From NCBI GenBank assembly GCA_021521415.1, contig JAIQDT010003559.1:186001-250000 (forward strand): a DNA stretch of 64,000 bases, written 5' to 3'. Each line of letters opens with the position of its first letter. Within the stretch, counting starts at the first letter, position 1. Under the pieces are notes generated by a model. That model saw only the letters and a list, made by a program, of their open reading frames with translations. It was not told the DNA's origin and made no database searches. The stretch comes from Bidens hawaiensis (Eukaryota; Streptophyta; Magnoliopsida; Asterales; Asteraceae). The position numbers and the translations under genes were made by a program. Of this stretch, positions 44,547 to 55,900 are shown piece after piece.

Positions 44547-46173
44547 ATTTGAATGAAGTATTCTATTCTAATGGACACTCTATTCGAATGGGTATTCAAT
44601 TTGAATGGAATTAATTTCTAAGTATGGAGTATTATATTCGAATGGGGTATTCCATTTGAATGGAGTATTCTATTCTAACGGAGTATTATATTCGAATGTA
44701 CATTCTATTCGAATGGGTATTCCATTTGAATCTTATTCTATTCTAATGGACATTCTATTCGAATGGGTATTCCATTTGAATGGAATTAATTTCTAAGTCT
44801 GGAGTACTCTATTCGAATGGGGTATTCCATTTGAATGGAGTATTCTATTCTAATGGAGTAATCTATTCGAATGGGCATTCTATTCGAATGGGTATTCCAT
44901 TTGAATTGAGTATCCTAATCTAATGGACATTCTATTCGAATGGGTATTCCATTTGAATGGAATTAATTTCTAAGTCTGGAGTATTCTAATCGAATGGGGT
45001 ATTCCATTTGAATGGAGTATTCTATTCTAGTGGAGTATTCTATCCGAATGGGCATTCTATTCAAATGGGTATTCCATTTGAATGGAGTATTCTATTCTAA
45101 TGGACATTCTATTCGAATGGGTATTCCATTTGAATGGAATTAATTCCTAAGTCTGGAGTATTCTATTCGAATGAGATATTTCATTTGAATGGAGTATTCT
45201 ATTAGAAAGGGCATTATATTCTAATGGGTATTCCATTTGAATGGTGTATTCTATTCAAATGGACATTCTATTCGAATGGGTATTCCATTTTAATGGAATT
45301 AATTTCTAAGTCTGGAGTATTCTATTCGAATAGGGTATTCCATTTGAATGGAGTATTCTATTCTAATGGACATTCTATTCGAATGGGTATTCCATTTGAA
45401 TGGAATTAATTTCTATGTCTGGAGTATTCTATTCGAATATACCCATTATAGGGTATTAAATACCATATTTATCATTTTCACTTCATAATCTAAGATCCAC
45501 ATCCATATTTTTGTGTTCTTTATCTTTTAAACATGCTCCTTTCTATTGTAGACCAAGATCTAGCTTACTTATCAATAAAGTTTACACCTTTATTGATTTT
45601 GATACCGTTTAAGCTAGATCTAGGGTTTCTACATGAACCGTTCTTACTCACGGGTTCAATAAGTCCACTTTTAACATCAAGTTTATATATTTATGGTATA
45701 ATAATACCCGATTTTCCCTAGGGCTAAGTCTTAGGGCAAACCGTCCTTAAAAACATAATATTTAGGCAAAAAGAACGTACCTTTATACGTTCTTATGCTA
45801 CGGTTAGCTTCGATGTGCAACTATGTATTCGTGTCTTGCTTGTATAATCAAGATCTATTACAAACTAGGCTCAGTTTTTGCTTTGGATCTTGAGCCGTGA
45901 TATTAGAGAGTGTTTGTGTGTGTTTTTGAAGGTGTAGGCTATGGTGTAGAGATGGACTAAAAATGGAAAGGATTAGGGTTTAAGGGGTATTTATTCTCCT
46001 TTAAGCCCATGGGCCTAAGGCACATCTTTTCTTTTTGGTCGATATTTATTCCCTTAGCCTACTTAACATTCCATCTTTATTATTTTATTATTTCTCTACC
46101 ACTTCAAGTAAACTTTTCTATCATAAATAAATAATATATATAATATTATTCTTGGAAATTCCGGGATGTTACA
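44547..46173 (-). repeat. 3' LTR of element E, proximal part with higher-order array
   Basis: The array of GAGTATTCTATTCGAAT/GGGTATTCCATTTGAATGG subunits continues to about 45440; its larger units end at 44609, 44784, 44961, 45139, 45297 and 45404. Unique LTR sequence follows, including a minus-strand promoter-like stretch (GGGTTTAAGGGGTATTTATT at about 45977-45996 on the plus strand, reading AATAAATACC and AAACCC on the minus strand). It ends at 46173 with GGGATGTTACA, next to the polypurine tract. Confidence 0.85.
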
Positions 46174-46632
46174 AGTCTACCCCCTTAAAAGAGGTTTCGC
46201 CCCCGAAACCTAGCTTATTCCTTGTAAAAGGAACGCTTCCTATATTCACATACTTTATTGAATCGTGTTTGCTTTCTGGGTTATCCTTCTTACTCCTGAC
46301 TTTGTAGTCACTGAGTGGTGTTCATGTATTTTTGCTATTAAGGTAGCTTGTCCATGAGGCCCTCGATGTACCAAGTCTCGTCTCGTCTTCCCAAGGGACT
46401 TTGTTTTATATTATATTAACGCTAACGCCTAAGACGACGCTGTATTACAAAACAAATATTCATCATAACCAACATGAATTCAAGACAATTCATATCATAA
46501 TTAATTTAAACAGTCACCAGCCTAAACTTTAATATAAAATAACACGTATCAAGTCATTAGAATAAAACTTATGGCTAGCAACTAGCCTTCTTGAACGGTC
46601 TTTTCTAAGCATATGGAGGAAACTGTTAAACT
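46174..46632 (-). other. 3' untranslated internal part of element E, with polypurine tract
   Basis: Non-coding. On the minus strand it holds the GGTTTCGGGG hairpin region (GGTTTCGGGGGCGAAACC) and then AAGAGG and AAGGGGGTAGA tracts next to the LTR, as in the other gag-only copies. Confidence 0.7.
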
Positions 46633-46772
46633 TCAAGCATTCTTCTCTGCTTCATGTCCTTCCTTCGGCTTCCTGTAGTCCCTTGCTAGGTGTCCACGTC
46701 CTCCACAGTTGTGACACCTATTGTAATCCTTACACACCCAGAAGGAATGTCATGCTTTTTTACACCTGAAGT

Positions 46773-48992
46773 TGTAAGGCCCCGTTGCCTGTGCCTCTCT
46801 TTAGCGTCGGATTTACTCATAGACACAGTTCTTGCAAATCAGAGTTAATTTAAACTTTTCACGGAAACGTTAACTTCAACTATTCGTTACAAAACATTAA
46901 ATCTTTTCTTCAAAACCATAACATAAAACATCATATTTAAAACATCATTTCTTCCATCTTCAGATGCCAGCCGTAAAATCCATGCCATGTGCCATCCTCA
47001 TGCTAGCTCTTTAATCTGCTCACTTGCGTGCATACTAAAAGTTAGCTACGCTGAGCGAGTTCTAGTTAATCAAGCAACTTACCATACAACCATTACATGC
47101 ATTTTATACGTATCCGAAGACACATAGTCCGCGGTCTAACCTGTTCACCTTACCGCTTAACTACCCCTAACGACTTAGCCACATGTTTACGGAAGCACAT
47201 GGAGGCTTTCCCTCCCACGCACTCACGTTATGAAACTTATTAACGAAGGAACGTATAGGCTTGCCCTACCACGAACTCACGTTATGCCACTTTAATAACA
47301 AAGGCACGTATAGGCTTACCCTACCACGTACTATCGTCATGACACTAGCACCCTTACTAGTCCACAACAAAGGCACATCATAGGCTTACCCTCCACTTCT
47401 GTCACATTTTATTCTACTTGTCTACAACAAACTTCCTATCAGTTCATCATTTACATAATAAGCAAGTCACATCAAGCTTTCACACACACTAATAACCACT
47501 TGGAGATCATTCTCATTGGCGATACGTGCAATATCGAAGATCGTTCACGCACCGACAATTATCCATTCGTAACCTCAATATATTAGCTAACTCATATAGC
47601 ATTTATAGCATACACTTACCACACTTCACATCAAGTATGCACACAGCCCCGAAAATATAACAAGGAAATGGGGCTAGAAACTCACCTGATTGCGGTTACA
47701 TTCGCCGTTAATGGTTATCCATTTCTTTAACTGTGCGCGACTAAATGTATAACAATTACAAGTATCAATTAACTATCACTACTCTTATCGTGTTTCCAGA
47801 TTAATTAAAACCCTCAATGAATGGGAGTCCGGGGGCAGCGCCCCTGGCAGCGGGGTTCTAGGGGCGACAGCCCCTAGAGGGGTCCAAGGGGCAGAGCCCA
47901 TGGCTGGGGTCGAGCTGGCGGGTCAGTTTGGAAAAATTTTATTTACATTAACCGTCTTAACACATTTCCGTTAGAATTTTAATCTATTATGTTATTTGCT
48001 AACTCATAAAGTTCGAGGGCTTCTTTGTAATTAATCCATTTTATTATAAGTCCAGGGACCATTCTATCATTATTTCAAACTCTAATTCGTTATCCAGTTC
48101 ATCATCCAGTCCTTAACTAATGGGCATAACGAATTGGGATTAATTCGTCATTCTTTCCTTAACGAATTGGGGTTAATTTGTCATTCTTTCCTTAACGAAT
48201 TACTTAAAGAATGGCTTAACGAACTGCTTCTAATTCATTATCTCTTCTTAACGAATGGTCATAACGAATTACTGTTAATTCGTTACTTCTCCTTAACGAA
48301 TGGGCATAACGAATTACTGTTAATTCGTTATTACTCCGTTAACGAATTAGGGTTCGGTCAGAATGTCAGAATATTCTGACATCCTCGTACACGCTTTTCC
48401 GGCACCGTCATCGCCGGAAAACCGGGATCTCGCCGGAAAAGCGAGATCTCAGTTTATTTCCACCGTTTTCACCGTTTTTCATCCCGTCCGATCCAGATCT
48501 GAGCTAGGGTGACCCCTAAGCACATCTTTTGGTCGGTTTATACCCGATTCCACCCTGATCTCATGACTTTAATGGTTTAAGGTGTCGGCTCGTCGTTTCG
48601 CGACTAGATCTAACGGGTTTGGATCCATACAATATCATACTATCATTACCTCGGGTCGGGAATTGATTCCTCTTCTTGGTTTCGGCTAGAGAGAGAAAGT
48701 AGGATGAGAGAGAGCTAAGTGTGTGTTTTGGATGGTGTATGGAATATGTGAAAAATGAATGGATTAATGGGTGATTATGGTTTATATACTATGGGTCATG
48801 GGCTTGAGCCTATGGTCTATCCTCCTTCCTTATTAACCCAAGTCCATTACCCATATTACTTAACCCAACACAAGCCCGACTCATAATAACTCTTATTTTA
48901 TTTTATTATTTCTTCACTATATCGAGTAAAGTTTCCCACCATAATTAAATAATATTGTTAATATTATTTTTTAGAAATTTTGGGATGTTACA
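46773..48992 (-). repeat. Solo LTR of the gag-only family nested in the gag of element E
   Basis: 2220 bp; plus-strand ends are TGTAAGGCCCCGTTGCC and TTTGGGATGTTACA. It has array-type modules (GTAAGCCTATACGTGCC subrepeats, about 47200-47390), a GC-rich island (47818-47930), an AACGAAT field (about 48065-48355) and a minus-strand TATA-like region (about 48780). The flanks, read on the minus strand, are GCCTC and ACTTC, a degraded 5-bp target duplication (3 of 5 match). Confidence 0.88.
47818..47930 (-). repeat. GC-rich palindromic island in solo LTR
   Basis: GGGGGCAGCGCCCCTGG and CTAGGGGCGACAGCCCCTAG, the same module as in element D and in the solo LTR at 19178. Confidence 0.8.
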
Positions 48993-50051
48993 GAGGCACA
49001 CGCCTAAACCCATTCTGCACTCTCCCGAGTGTTTCTTCCCACATTTTCCACAGACCAGGAACTCATCCTTCCTTGCCTTCTTCTTAAGGTAATCTTCTTC
49101 GTTAATTTCACCTGGCTTTGGGGATGGGTTCTTTCTCTTTGTTTAAATTTTCTTTTCTTCACTGATGGCAAGGTCATCATAAACCATCTCGGGCAATTCC
49201 ACAGTTGAATTAAATGTTGTGGGTTTAATAGCCCTAACCAGTGTTCGGACACTTTGAGGTAGTCCTCTGATGTAGCACTTGATCCTCTTTGCTTCAGTAT
49301 TAACCATGTCGAGAACCGACCTATACATGCGGTTGAATTCAATGGTGTACTCACGATGTGTCATTTTTCCCGCCTTCAGATTCAAAAACCTCATTTTAGC
49401 CCTCTCAACTTCAGCATCGGCACAAAAACGCTTCAGGACCATCTCCTTAAAGTCATCCCAGTTCATGGCCTTGATCTCTCCTCGGGTCTTTCTCTGTTCC
49501 ACAGTTTCCCACCAAAACATAGCCTCATCGCCAAACGACTGGGAGGCATAACCCACCGCTTGATCGGGTCAGCCCTCACTAATTCGAATAACCTTTTCCA
49601 TTGCGGCTATCCATTGAAGAGTAGCTATCGCGTCCTCCGACCAGTTAACTTTGGTGGGTCGCAACCTTTGAATGACTTATAGTTACACCCACCACGTCCT
49701 CGCTTTCTCTCATCAGCCTTCACAGATCAGATTTCACTTAGATCACCTTCCTCTCTCGCGTCATCCTTAGAAGTTCACTCCCGACCTCTTAGAAGTTCTT
49801 TCATGGCTTCCAGCAGACTTGTCAGGTTGCAGGTTCTTCATTGCAGCATCTACAGCTTGAGAAATAGCTTCCTGAACAGCAAGGTCAAGTTGATACGCTT
49901 CATTGTTGCTCGGATTCCGTCTAGCTGCACTTCCTTCTTCCCTTATGTTAGTGTAGGATTCTACAGAAGGTTCCCGGGAATGTGTGGCCTACCACGACGT
50001 CCCATACAACCTCGTTGACCAACAACTTTCCTTGCTCCAGCCATTCGCACT

Positions 50052-50324
50052 CTGTAAGAAAAACACAAACGTCATCACTCGAGGAACTATTTAGTACATG
50101 GATAGTATGGCTAACAGGTAATAACAATGGCCAGCTGTAATTAGCTGATCACGTTACTTTCCGTGTCCTATAAACTTCCTTTCGTGAGTTCACTTGTGCT
50201 AGTTCTACTTTTAAATAACTAGGCAATCAAACAGTTCAAGAAATCATATACTCCTATCTCTAGCAATTAAGCTTTCTTACTTACACATTCTTACATTACA
50301 CATGAAAATAATCATGTACTTTAC
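50052..50324 (-). other. Predicted leader intron of element E
   Basis: On the minus strand, a GTAAAGT donor at 50324 and a TTTTTCTTACAG acceptor at 50052 are 273 bases apart, ending shortly before the gag ATG at 50044. The acceptor differs in sequence from those of the array and of D but keeps the pyrimidine tract and AG. Confidence 0.55.
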
Positions 50325-50448
50325 CTTTATTTAGCTTGCTTGAGTGACACATGGCTATCTTGAACTGACATCTTCTTTCTTTTCTTACTTAAGTCCCATT
50401 CTCTGTTCGAGTCTAGGCATGTAGGACGCTTAATTCTCTCGAACTTAT

Positions 50449-50460
50449 GCTCTGATACCA
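50449..50460 (-). other. Primer binding site, initiator tRNA-Met (element E)
   Basis: TGGTATCAGAGC on the minus strand, 3 bases from the LTR end. Confidence 0.9.
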
Positions 50461-50463
50461 ACT

Positions 50464-52925
50464 TGTAAGGCCCCGGTCCCGGTGCCCTATATTTCATGTT
50501 GGATTTACTCATAAACACAGTTCTACAAATCAAATTTAATTAAAACTTTCGTGGAAACATTAACTTCAATCATTCGTTACAAAAACATTCAAACTTGTCT
50601 TTTAAACATAAAATAAAACATCATATTTTAAACATTATTTCTTTCATCTTCTGATGCCAGCCGTTCAACCCCTGCCATGTGTCATCCTCATGCTAGCTCA
50701 TTTAAACATATTTTTACTTGCGTGCATACTAAAAGGCAGCTACGCTGAGTGAGTTCTAGTTAATCAGGAAACATACAGTACATTTCCATACATTCATGTA
50801 TACGTATCCGAAGATACATATTCATACTTAAACCGAACTTCATTCTTGACACTTTATAATTATCCGTAAGAGGACCATTGCATAATATCTATTAGAAGAA
50901 AAATTACTATAATCCATAGAAGTAACACCTTGTACCATCCATAGAAGGATCTATATAAACTATCCACAGAAGGATCCCTAGATATTATCCATAGAAGGAT
51001 CCTTAAACGTTACCCATAGAAGGGACCCTATATACTTTCCATAGAAGGACCACTACATATTATCCATATAAGGAGCCCTATACCTGATCCATAGAAGGAA
51101 CCATATATATTGTCCTTAGAATGTACTCCATAAAAGGAACTCATACTCAATTATATAATATCCATATAAGGAACGCTAATAAGCTTCACACTCCTTATTT
51201 ACGCTAATACATATAGAGTCTAGGTCCAATAGCAGTTTAGAGGGATTTATCATCCTAACTTACTATGCCGGGCGTAGATCTCACATACCATTCATGTACC
51301 TGCTTACACATGCCTCACATATACAATAATTACATCGTAGCATACGAACACTCTAATCGTTCTTCACATCATTCATCTAACAATCATACTCCTTGACGAT
51401 ACGTGCAATATCCGAAGATCGTTCACGTACCGACATACATTCGTTCATTAAATTCATACATTCTATCATATATAGCATACACTTACCACTTAAGTTAAAT
51501 GTATTAACATTCACATTGAGTATACACACAGCCCCGAAAACATAACAAGGAAATAGAGTTAGAAACTCACCTGTCTCATGTTTCTTTCCGAGTTTATAGT
51601 AATCCCTTTCTTTAATTGAGCACGACTAACTATATGAAAGTTACAGATAGCAATCACTAACCTTTTACACATCATTTAAGTTTCGTCCTAAAACTTCGAA
51701 GTATGGAGTATTCTATTCGAATGGGGTATTCCATTTGAATGGAGTATTCTATTCTAATGGAGTATTCTATTCGAATGGGTATTCCATTTGAATGGAGTAT
51801 TCGATTCTAACGGACATTCTATTCGAATGGGTATTCCATTTGAATGGAATTAATTTCTAAGTATGGAGTATTCTATTCGAATGGGGTATCCAATTTGAAT
51901 GGAGTATTCTATTCTAATGGAGTATTCTATTCGAATGGGTATTCCATTTGAAAGGAATTAATTTCTAAGGCTAGAGTATTCTATTTGAATGGGGTATACC
52001 ATTTGAATGGAGTATTCTATTCTAATGGAGTATTCTATTCGAATGGGCATTCTATTCAAATTGGTATTCCATTTGAATGGAGTATTCTATTCTAATGGAC
52101 ATTCTATTCAAATGGATATTCCATTTTAATGGAATTAATTTCTATGTCTGGAGTATTCTATTTGAAAGGGGTATTCCATTTGAGTGGAGTATTCTATTCT
52201 AGTGGAGTATTCTATTCTAATGGACATTATAATCGAATGGGTATTCCATTTGATTGGAATTAATTTCTAAGTCTGGAGTATTCTATTCGAATGGGGTATT
52301 CCATTTGAATGGAGTATTCTATTCTAATGGAGAATTCTATTTGAATGGGCATTCTATTCGAATGTGTATTCCATTTGAATGGAGTATTCTATTCTAATGA
52401 ACATTCTATTCGAATGGTATTCCATTTGAATGGAATTAATTTCTAAGTTTGGAGTACTATTCGAATGGGGTATTCCATTTGAATGGAGTATTCTATTCTA
52501 ATGGACATTCTATTCGAATGGTTATTCCATTTGAATGGAATTTATTTCTAAGTCTGGAGTATTCTATTCGAATATACCCATTGTAGGGTATTATATACCA
52601 TATTTATCATTTTCACTTCATAATCTAAGATCCACATCCATATTTTTGTGTTCTTTATCTTTTAAACATGCCCCTTTCTATTCTAGACCAAGATCTAGCT
52701 TACTTATCAATAAAGTTTACACCTTTATTGATTTCGAACCCGTTTAAGCTAGATCTAGGGTTTCTACATGAACCGTTCTTACTCATGGGTTCAATAAGTT
52801 CACTTTTAACATCAAGTTTATATTGTTATGGTATAATAATACCCGATTTGCCTTAGGGCTAAGTCTTAGGGCAAACCGTCCTTAAAAACTTAATCTTTAG
52901 GTGAAAAGAGCGTACCTTTTTACGT
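50464..52925 (-). repeat. 5' LTR of element E, truncated
   Basis: It begins at the primer side (TGTAAGGCCCCGGTCCCGG on the plus strand) and contains CCATAGAAGGATC-type subrepeats (about 50900-51170) and the AT-rich higher-order array (51700-52570). It then matches 45433-45790 of the other LTR up to GCGTACCTTTTTACG. The remaining roughly 390 bases of the LTR are missing at the junction with the Copia element. Confidence 0.85.
51700..52570 (-). repeat. AT-rich higher-order repeat array in the 5' LTR of element E
   Basis: Same 18-20-base subunits as at 44550. Larger units end AATTAATTTCTAAGT near 51848, 51956, 52133, 52258 and 52434, with unit lengths of about 108, 125 and 177, so subunits have been gained and lost in blocks. 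Confidence 0.87.
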
Positions 52926-55900
52926 TGCAGCAAGAAATTTTAATTCGTTTAAACCAAGCAAAAAGTTAAAATGCGTTTTGCCAAATGCTTTGGTAAACAT
53001 ATCGGCTTTTTGAAAATCAGTGTGCACTTTCTCAATATTAGTTAATTTCTTTTCAAAACAATCTCGTATAAAATGATAACGAATTTCGATATGCTTAGCC
53101 TTTGAGTGTTGCACGGGGTTTTTGGTGATACTTATAGTAGCAGAGTTATCAATAAAGATGGGAGTAGTAAGAAACTTCAAACCGTAATCCCGCTAGTGTT
53201 GCTGGATCCAAAGAACTTGTGAACAGCAACTCGAGGTTCCCCCATACTCTGCTTCTGCGGTTTAAGTGGAGACCGTTGTCTGCTTCTTACTGTGCCAGGA
53301 AAAAAGCCGGCTTCCTAGAAATTGACAACCCGCTGTAGTCGATTTAAAATTAATCTTGCATCCTCCATAATCAGAATCAGAAAACGCAGTAAATTCAAAA
53401 CTATCATCCTTGGGATACCATAACCAGGTGTCAGGATTACCCCTCAGGTAGTGAAGTATACGTTTAACCGCCGCCAGATGAGTCACTCAGGGACTTGATT
53501 GGTACCTGGCACACAAATAAACTGCAAACATTTTTCAGGACGAGAAGCAGCTAAGTACATTAATGAACCAATCATCCCTCGGTAAAGGGTAGGATCTATG
53601 GTATCCTTCAATTCGTTCGGTGACAAATTGTGACCCACAGGAAGAGGTGTCGAAGGGATTTTTTCCGGCAGTTATCTTGAATTGGCTCAAGACATCGTTC
53701 ACGTATTTCGTATGATGAATGAAGATTCCCGTATCAGACTTCTCAAATTCCTTACATAGCTTGTCGTTTGTTGAACCAAATATGATGTCATCGACATATA
53801 TTTATACAACGATCAGCTCATCACCAACGTTCTTGTAAAAGAGAATGTAGTCCACAGTTCCTCGCTTGAAGCCATTATCGGTAAGATGGTCAGCAAGTGT
53901 GCCGTACCAAGATCTCGGGGCTTGGTGTAGACCATACAGGGCCTTGTTAAATCAGTAAACATGGTCCGGATAATCTGGATATTCAAAACCAGGATGCTGC
54001 AAAACAAACACTTCTACATGAAGGTCCCCATTGAGAAATGCACTTTTGACATCCATTTGATAAACCTTAATGTTTTTGAAAGCCGCATAACCAAAAATAT
54101 GCGTATAGCCTCCAATCGAGCAACTAGAGCATATACTTCCGGGTAATCTATGCCTTCTTGCTGATGAAAGCCTTGAACAACTAATAGTGCTTTGTTTCTT
54201 ACGATAACCTCACGATCGTCTTTCTTGCATTTAAATACCCATTTCGTAGGAATTGGTTAACTCTAACGAGCTTGTCAATGAGATCCCACACACCCAGTCG
54301 ATGAAACTGTTGCTACTCTTCCTGCATCGCTTCTACCCAAGACGGATCCTCAAGTGCCATACGAACATTCGTTGGTTCCAATTGAGATAGAAAACAAGTG
54401 TATTTTGCAAGATTCATGATTCCCGATGTGTGCATATCGGCATACACACACAATATGTTAGCATCATTCGAAGTAGCAACTTGATGACGTGTTTGCACGC
54501 CTATATTAAGATCACCAATGATGTTGTCATGTGTATGATAAGTATGAATCCGAAGAGTAGGATTCTCAGACACAACAACATTGTCAGTTAAATTAGTTAG
54601 ATTATTCTCAGCATCATGAGACGATTCACCTATCTCATGTGTTTCAGGAAATGGAGCCGAGGAGGAATCAACAAAATGACCATCATCCTACGAGATAGTA
54701 ATCACATCAGATGTATCAGGAAGATCAACTTGTGGAGCTTCGTCATAATTAGTACCAGAAGATCTTGGAGGTAAGAATTGATCTTTTAAATAAGCATGTA
54801 CCAAGTCCTCATCTGGTTGGTCAACTATTTGAGTGAATGAGTTAAATAAACTCTAATAGTCGAACAACCAATCAGGTCCTTTACCAGCGGGGGGTGTGGT
54901 GTGTTATTGACAATCAACATGGTACCACTCCTCTACACAACCCGAAGTAAAGTTAAATACACGTTTCTTAGGTGATGCGTAACCCAGGAAATAAGCTCCA
55001 ATCGCATTTTCTTCAAATTTTCCCGCATCTTTCTTCAACATAGTACAAGGACACCCAAAAGGCTCCAAATACTTTAAATTAGGCTTTCTCTTGTTAGGAA
55101 GTTCATAACTCGTCTTTTGAAGCTTCTTCACAGTCAAAAAACGATTAAGCGTGTAGCAAAAAGTATTCACAGCCTCGTTCCAGAACTGAACAGGAAGCTT
55201 AGAATCTGCAATTTTTGTTCGTGCCACTTCAAACAGTGTTCTATTCTACCTTTCTACAACACCATTCTGTTCAGGTACATATGGAGCACTGTATTTTCGA
55301 TGAATTCCTTTTTGAATGCAAAAGAAATCCACTACATTATTTTTGAACTTCATACTGTTATCACTTCGAATATGTCTCACTTTCAGTTTATACAGTGATT
55401 CAATCTTCGTGATTAGATTTTGAACCTGAATAAGTGTTTGATCTATTGAACTCATAAATAATACCCATGAATATCTTGAATAGTCATCAGTGACAACTAA
55501 ACAATACCAATCACCAGCTATACTCGCACGATTCACAGGACCAAACAAATCCATATGAAGTCGTTCCAGTGGAGTATCAATGGTATTGATTAACTTAGAA
55601 GGGTGTGACTTCTTCTTCTGTTTGCCCTTTTTACAAGCAACACAGTGGTCAGATAGTTTAAAATGTTTCAAGGAAACACCATCAACCAATTCATTAGCCA
55701 AAAGATAATTCATCTTCCTGGCGTGAATATGACCCATTCTGTGCCACAGAATCGAGTCTTTCTTTGTTGCCTTAGAGACAAAACACATTTCTACAGAAGA
55801 AGATACCTTATAAGTCATATTTAAAACATAAATATCGTTTGATCGAGGAGATTGCATAACTACCATATCTTTGGGAATGACGTATCCCGGTTTCAATATT

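Larger units (their letters stand above)
46633..50044 (-). pseudogene. Gag polyprotein of element E, split by a solo LTR
   Basis: It begins MAGARKVVGQRGCMGRRGRP at 50044 and frameshifts soon after. The gag core is open from 49556 to 49143 (MGYASQSFGDEAMFWWETVE, RFCADAEVERAKMRFLNL, EYTIEFNRMYRS) and ends at a TAA after SEEKKI. The same frame continues past that stop into TKRKNPSPKPGEINEEDYLK and the first zinc knuckle CGKCGKKHSGEC. A solo LTR (46773-48992) then interrupts it, and it resumes with a broken second knuckle and CHNCGGRGHLARDY before ending at 46633. No pol. Confidence 0.8.
15612..52925 (-). mobile_element. Gag-only LTR retrotransposon E (minus strand), interrupted by CACTA and a solo LTR
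   Basis: Read on the minus strand, the order is: truncated 5' LTR (52925 down to 50464), primer site (50460-50449), leader with predicted intron, gag (50044 to 46633), polypurine tract AAGGGGGTAGACT (46186-46174), and 3' LTR (46173 to 44547 and then 16675 to 15612). The 3' LTR is split by the CACTA transposon and a solo LTR splits the gag. Both LTRs share the higher-order AATGGAGTATTC array and its flanks. The 5' LTR stops at a junction with a Copia element, and the 3' LTR lacks its terminal part near 15612. Pol is absent, as in the array. Confidence 0.8.
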
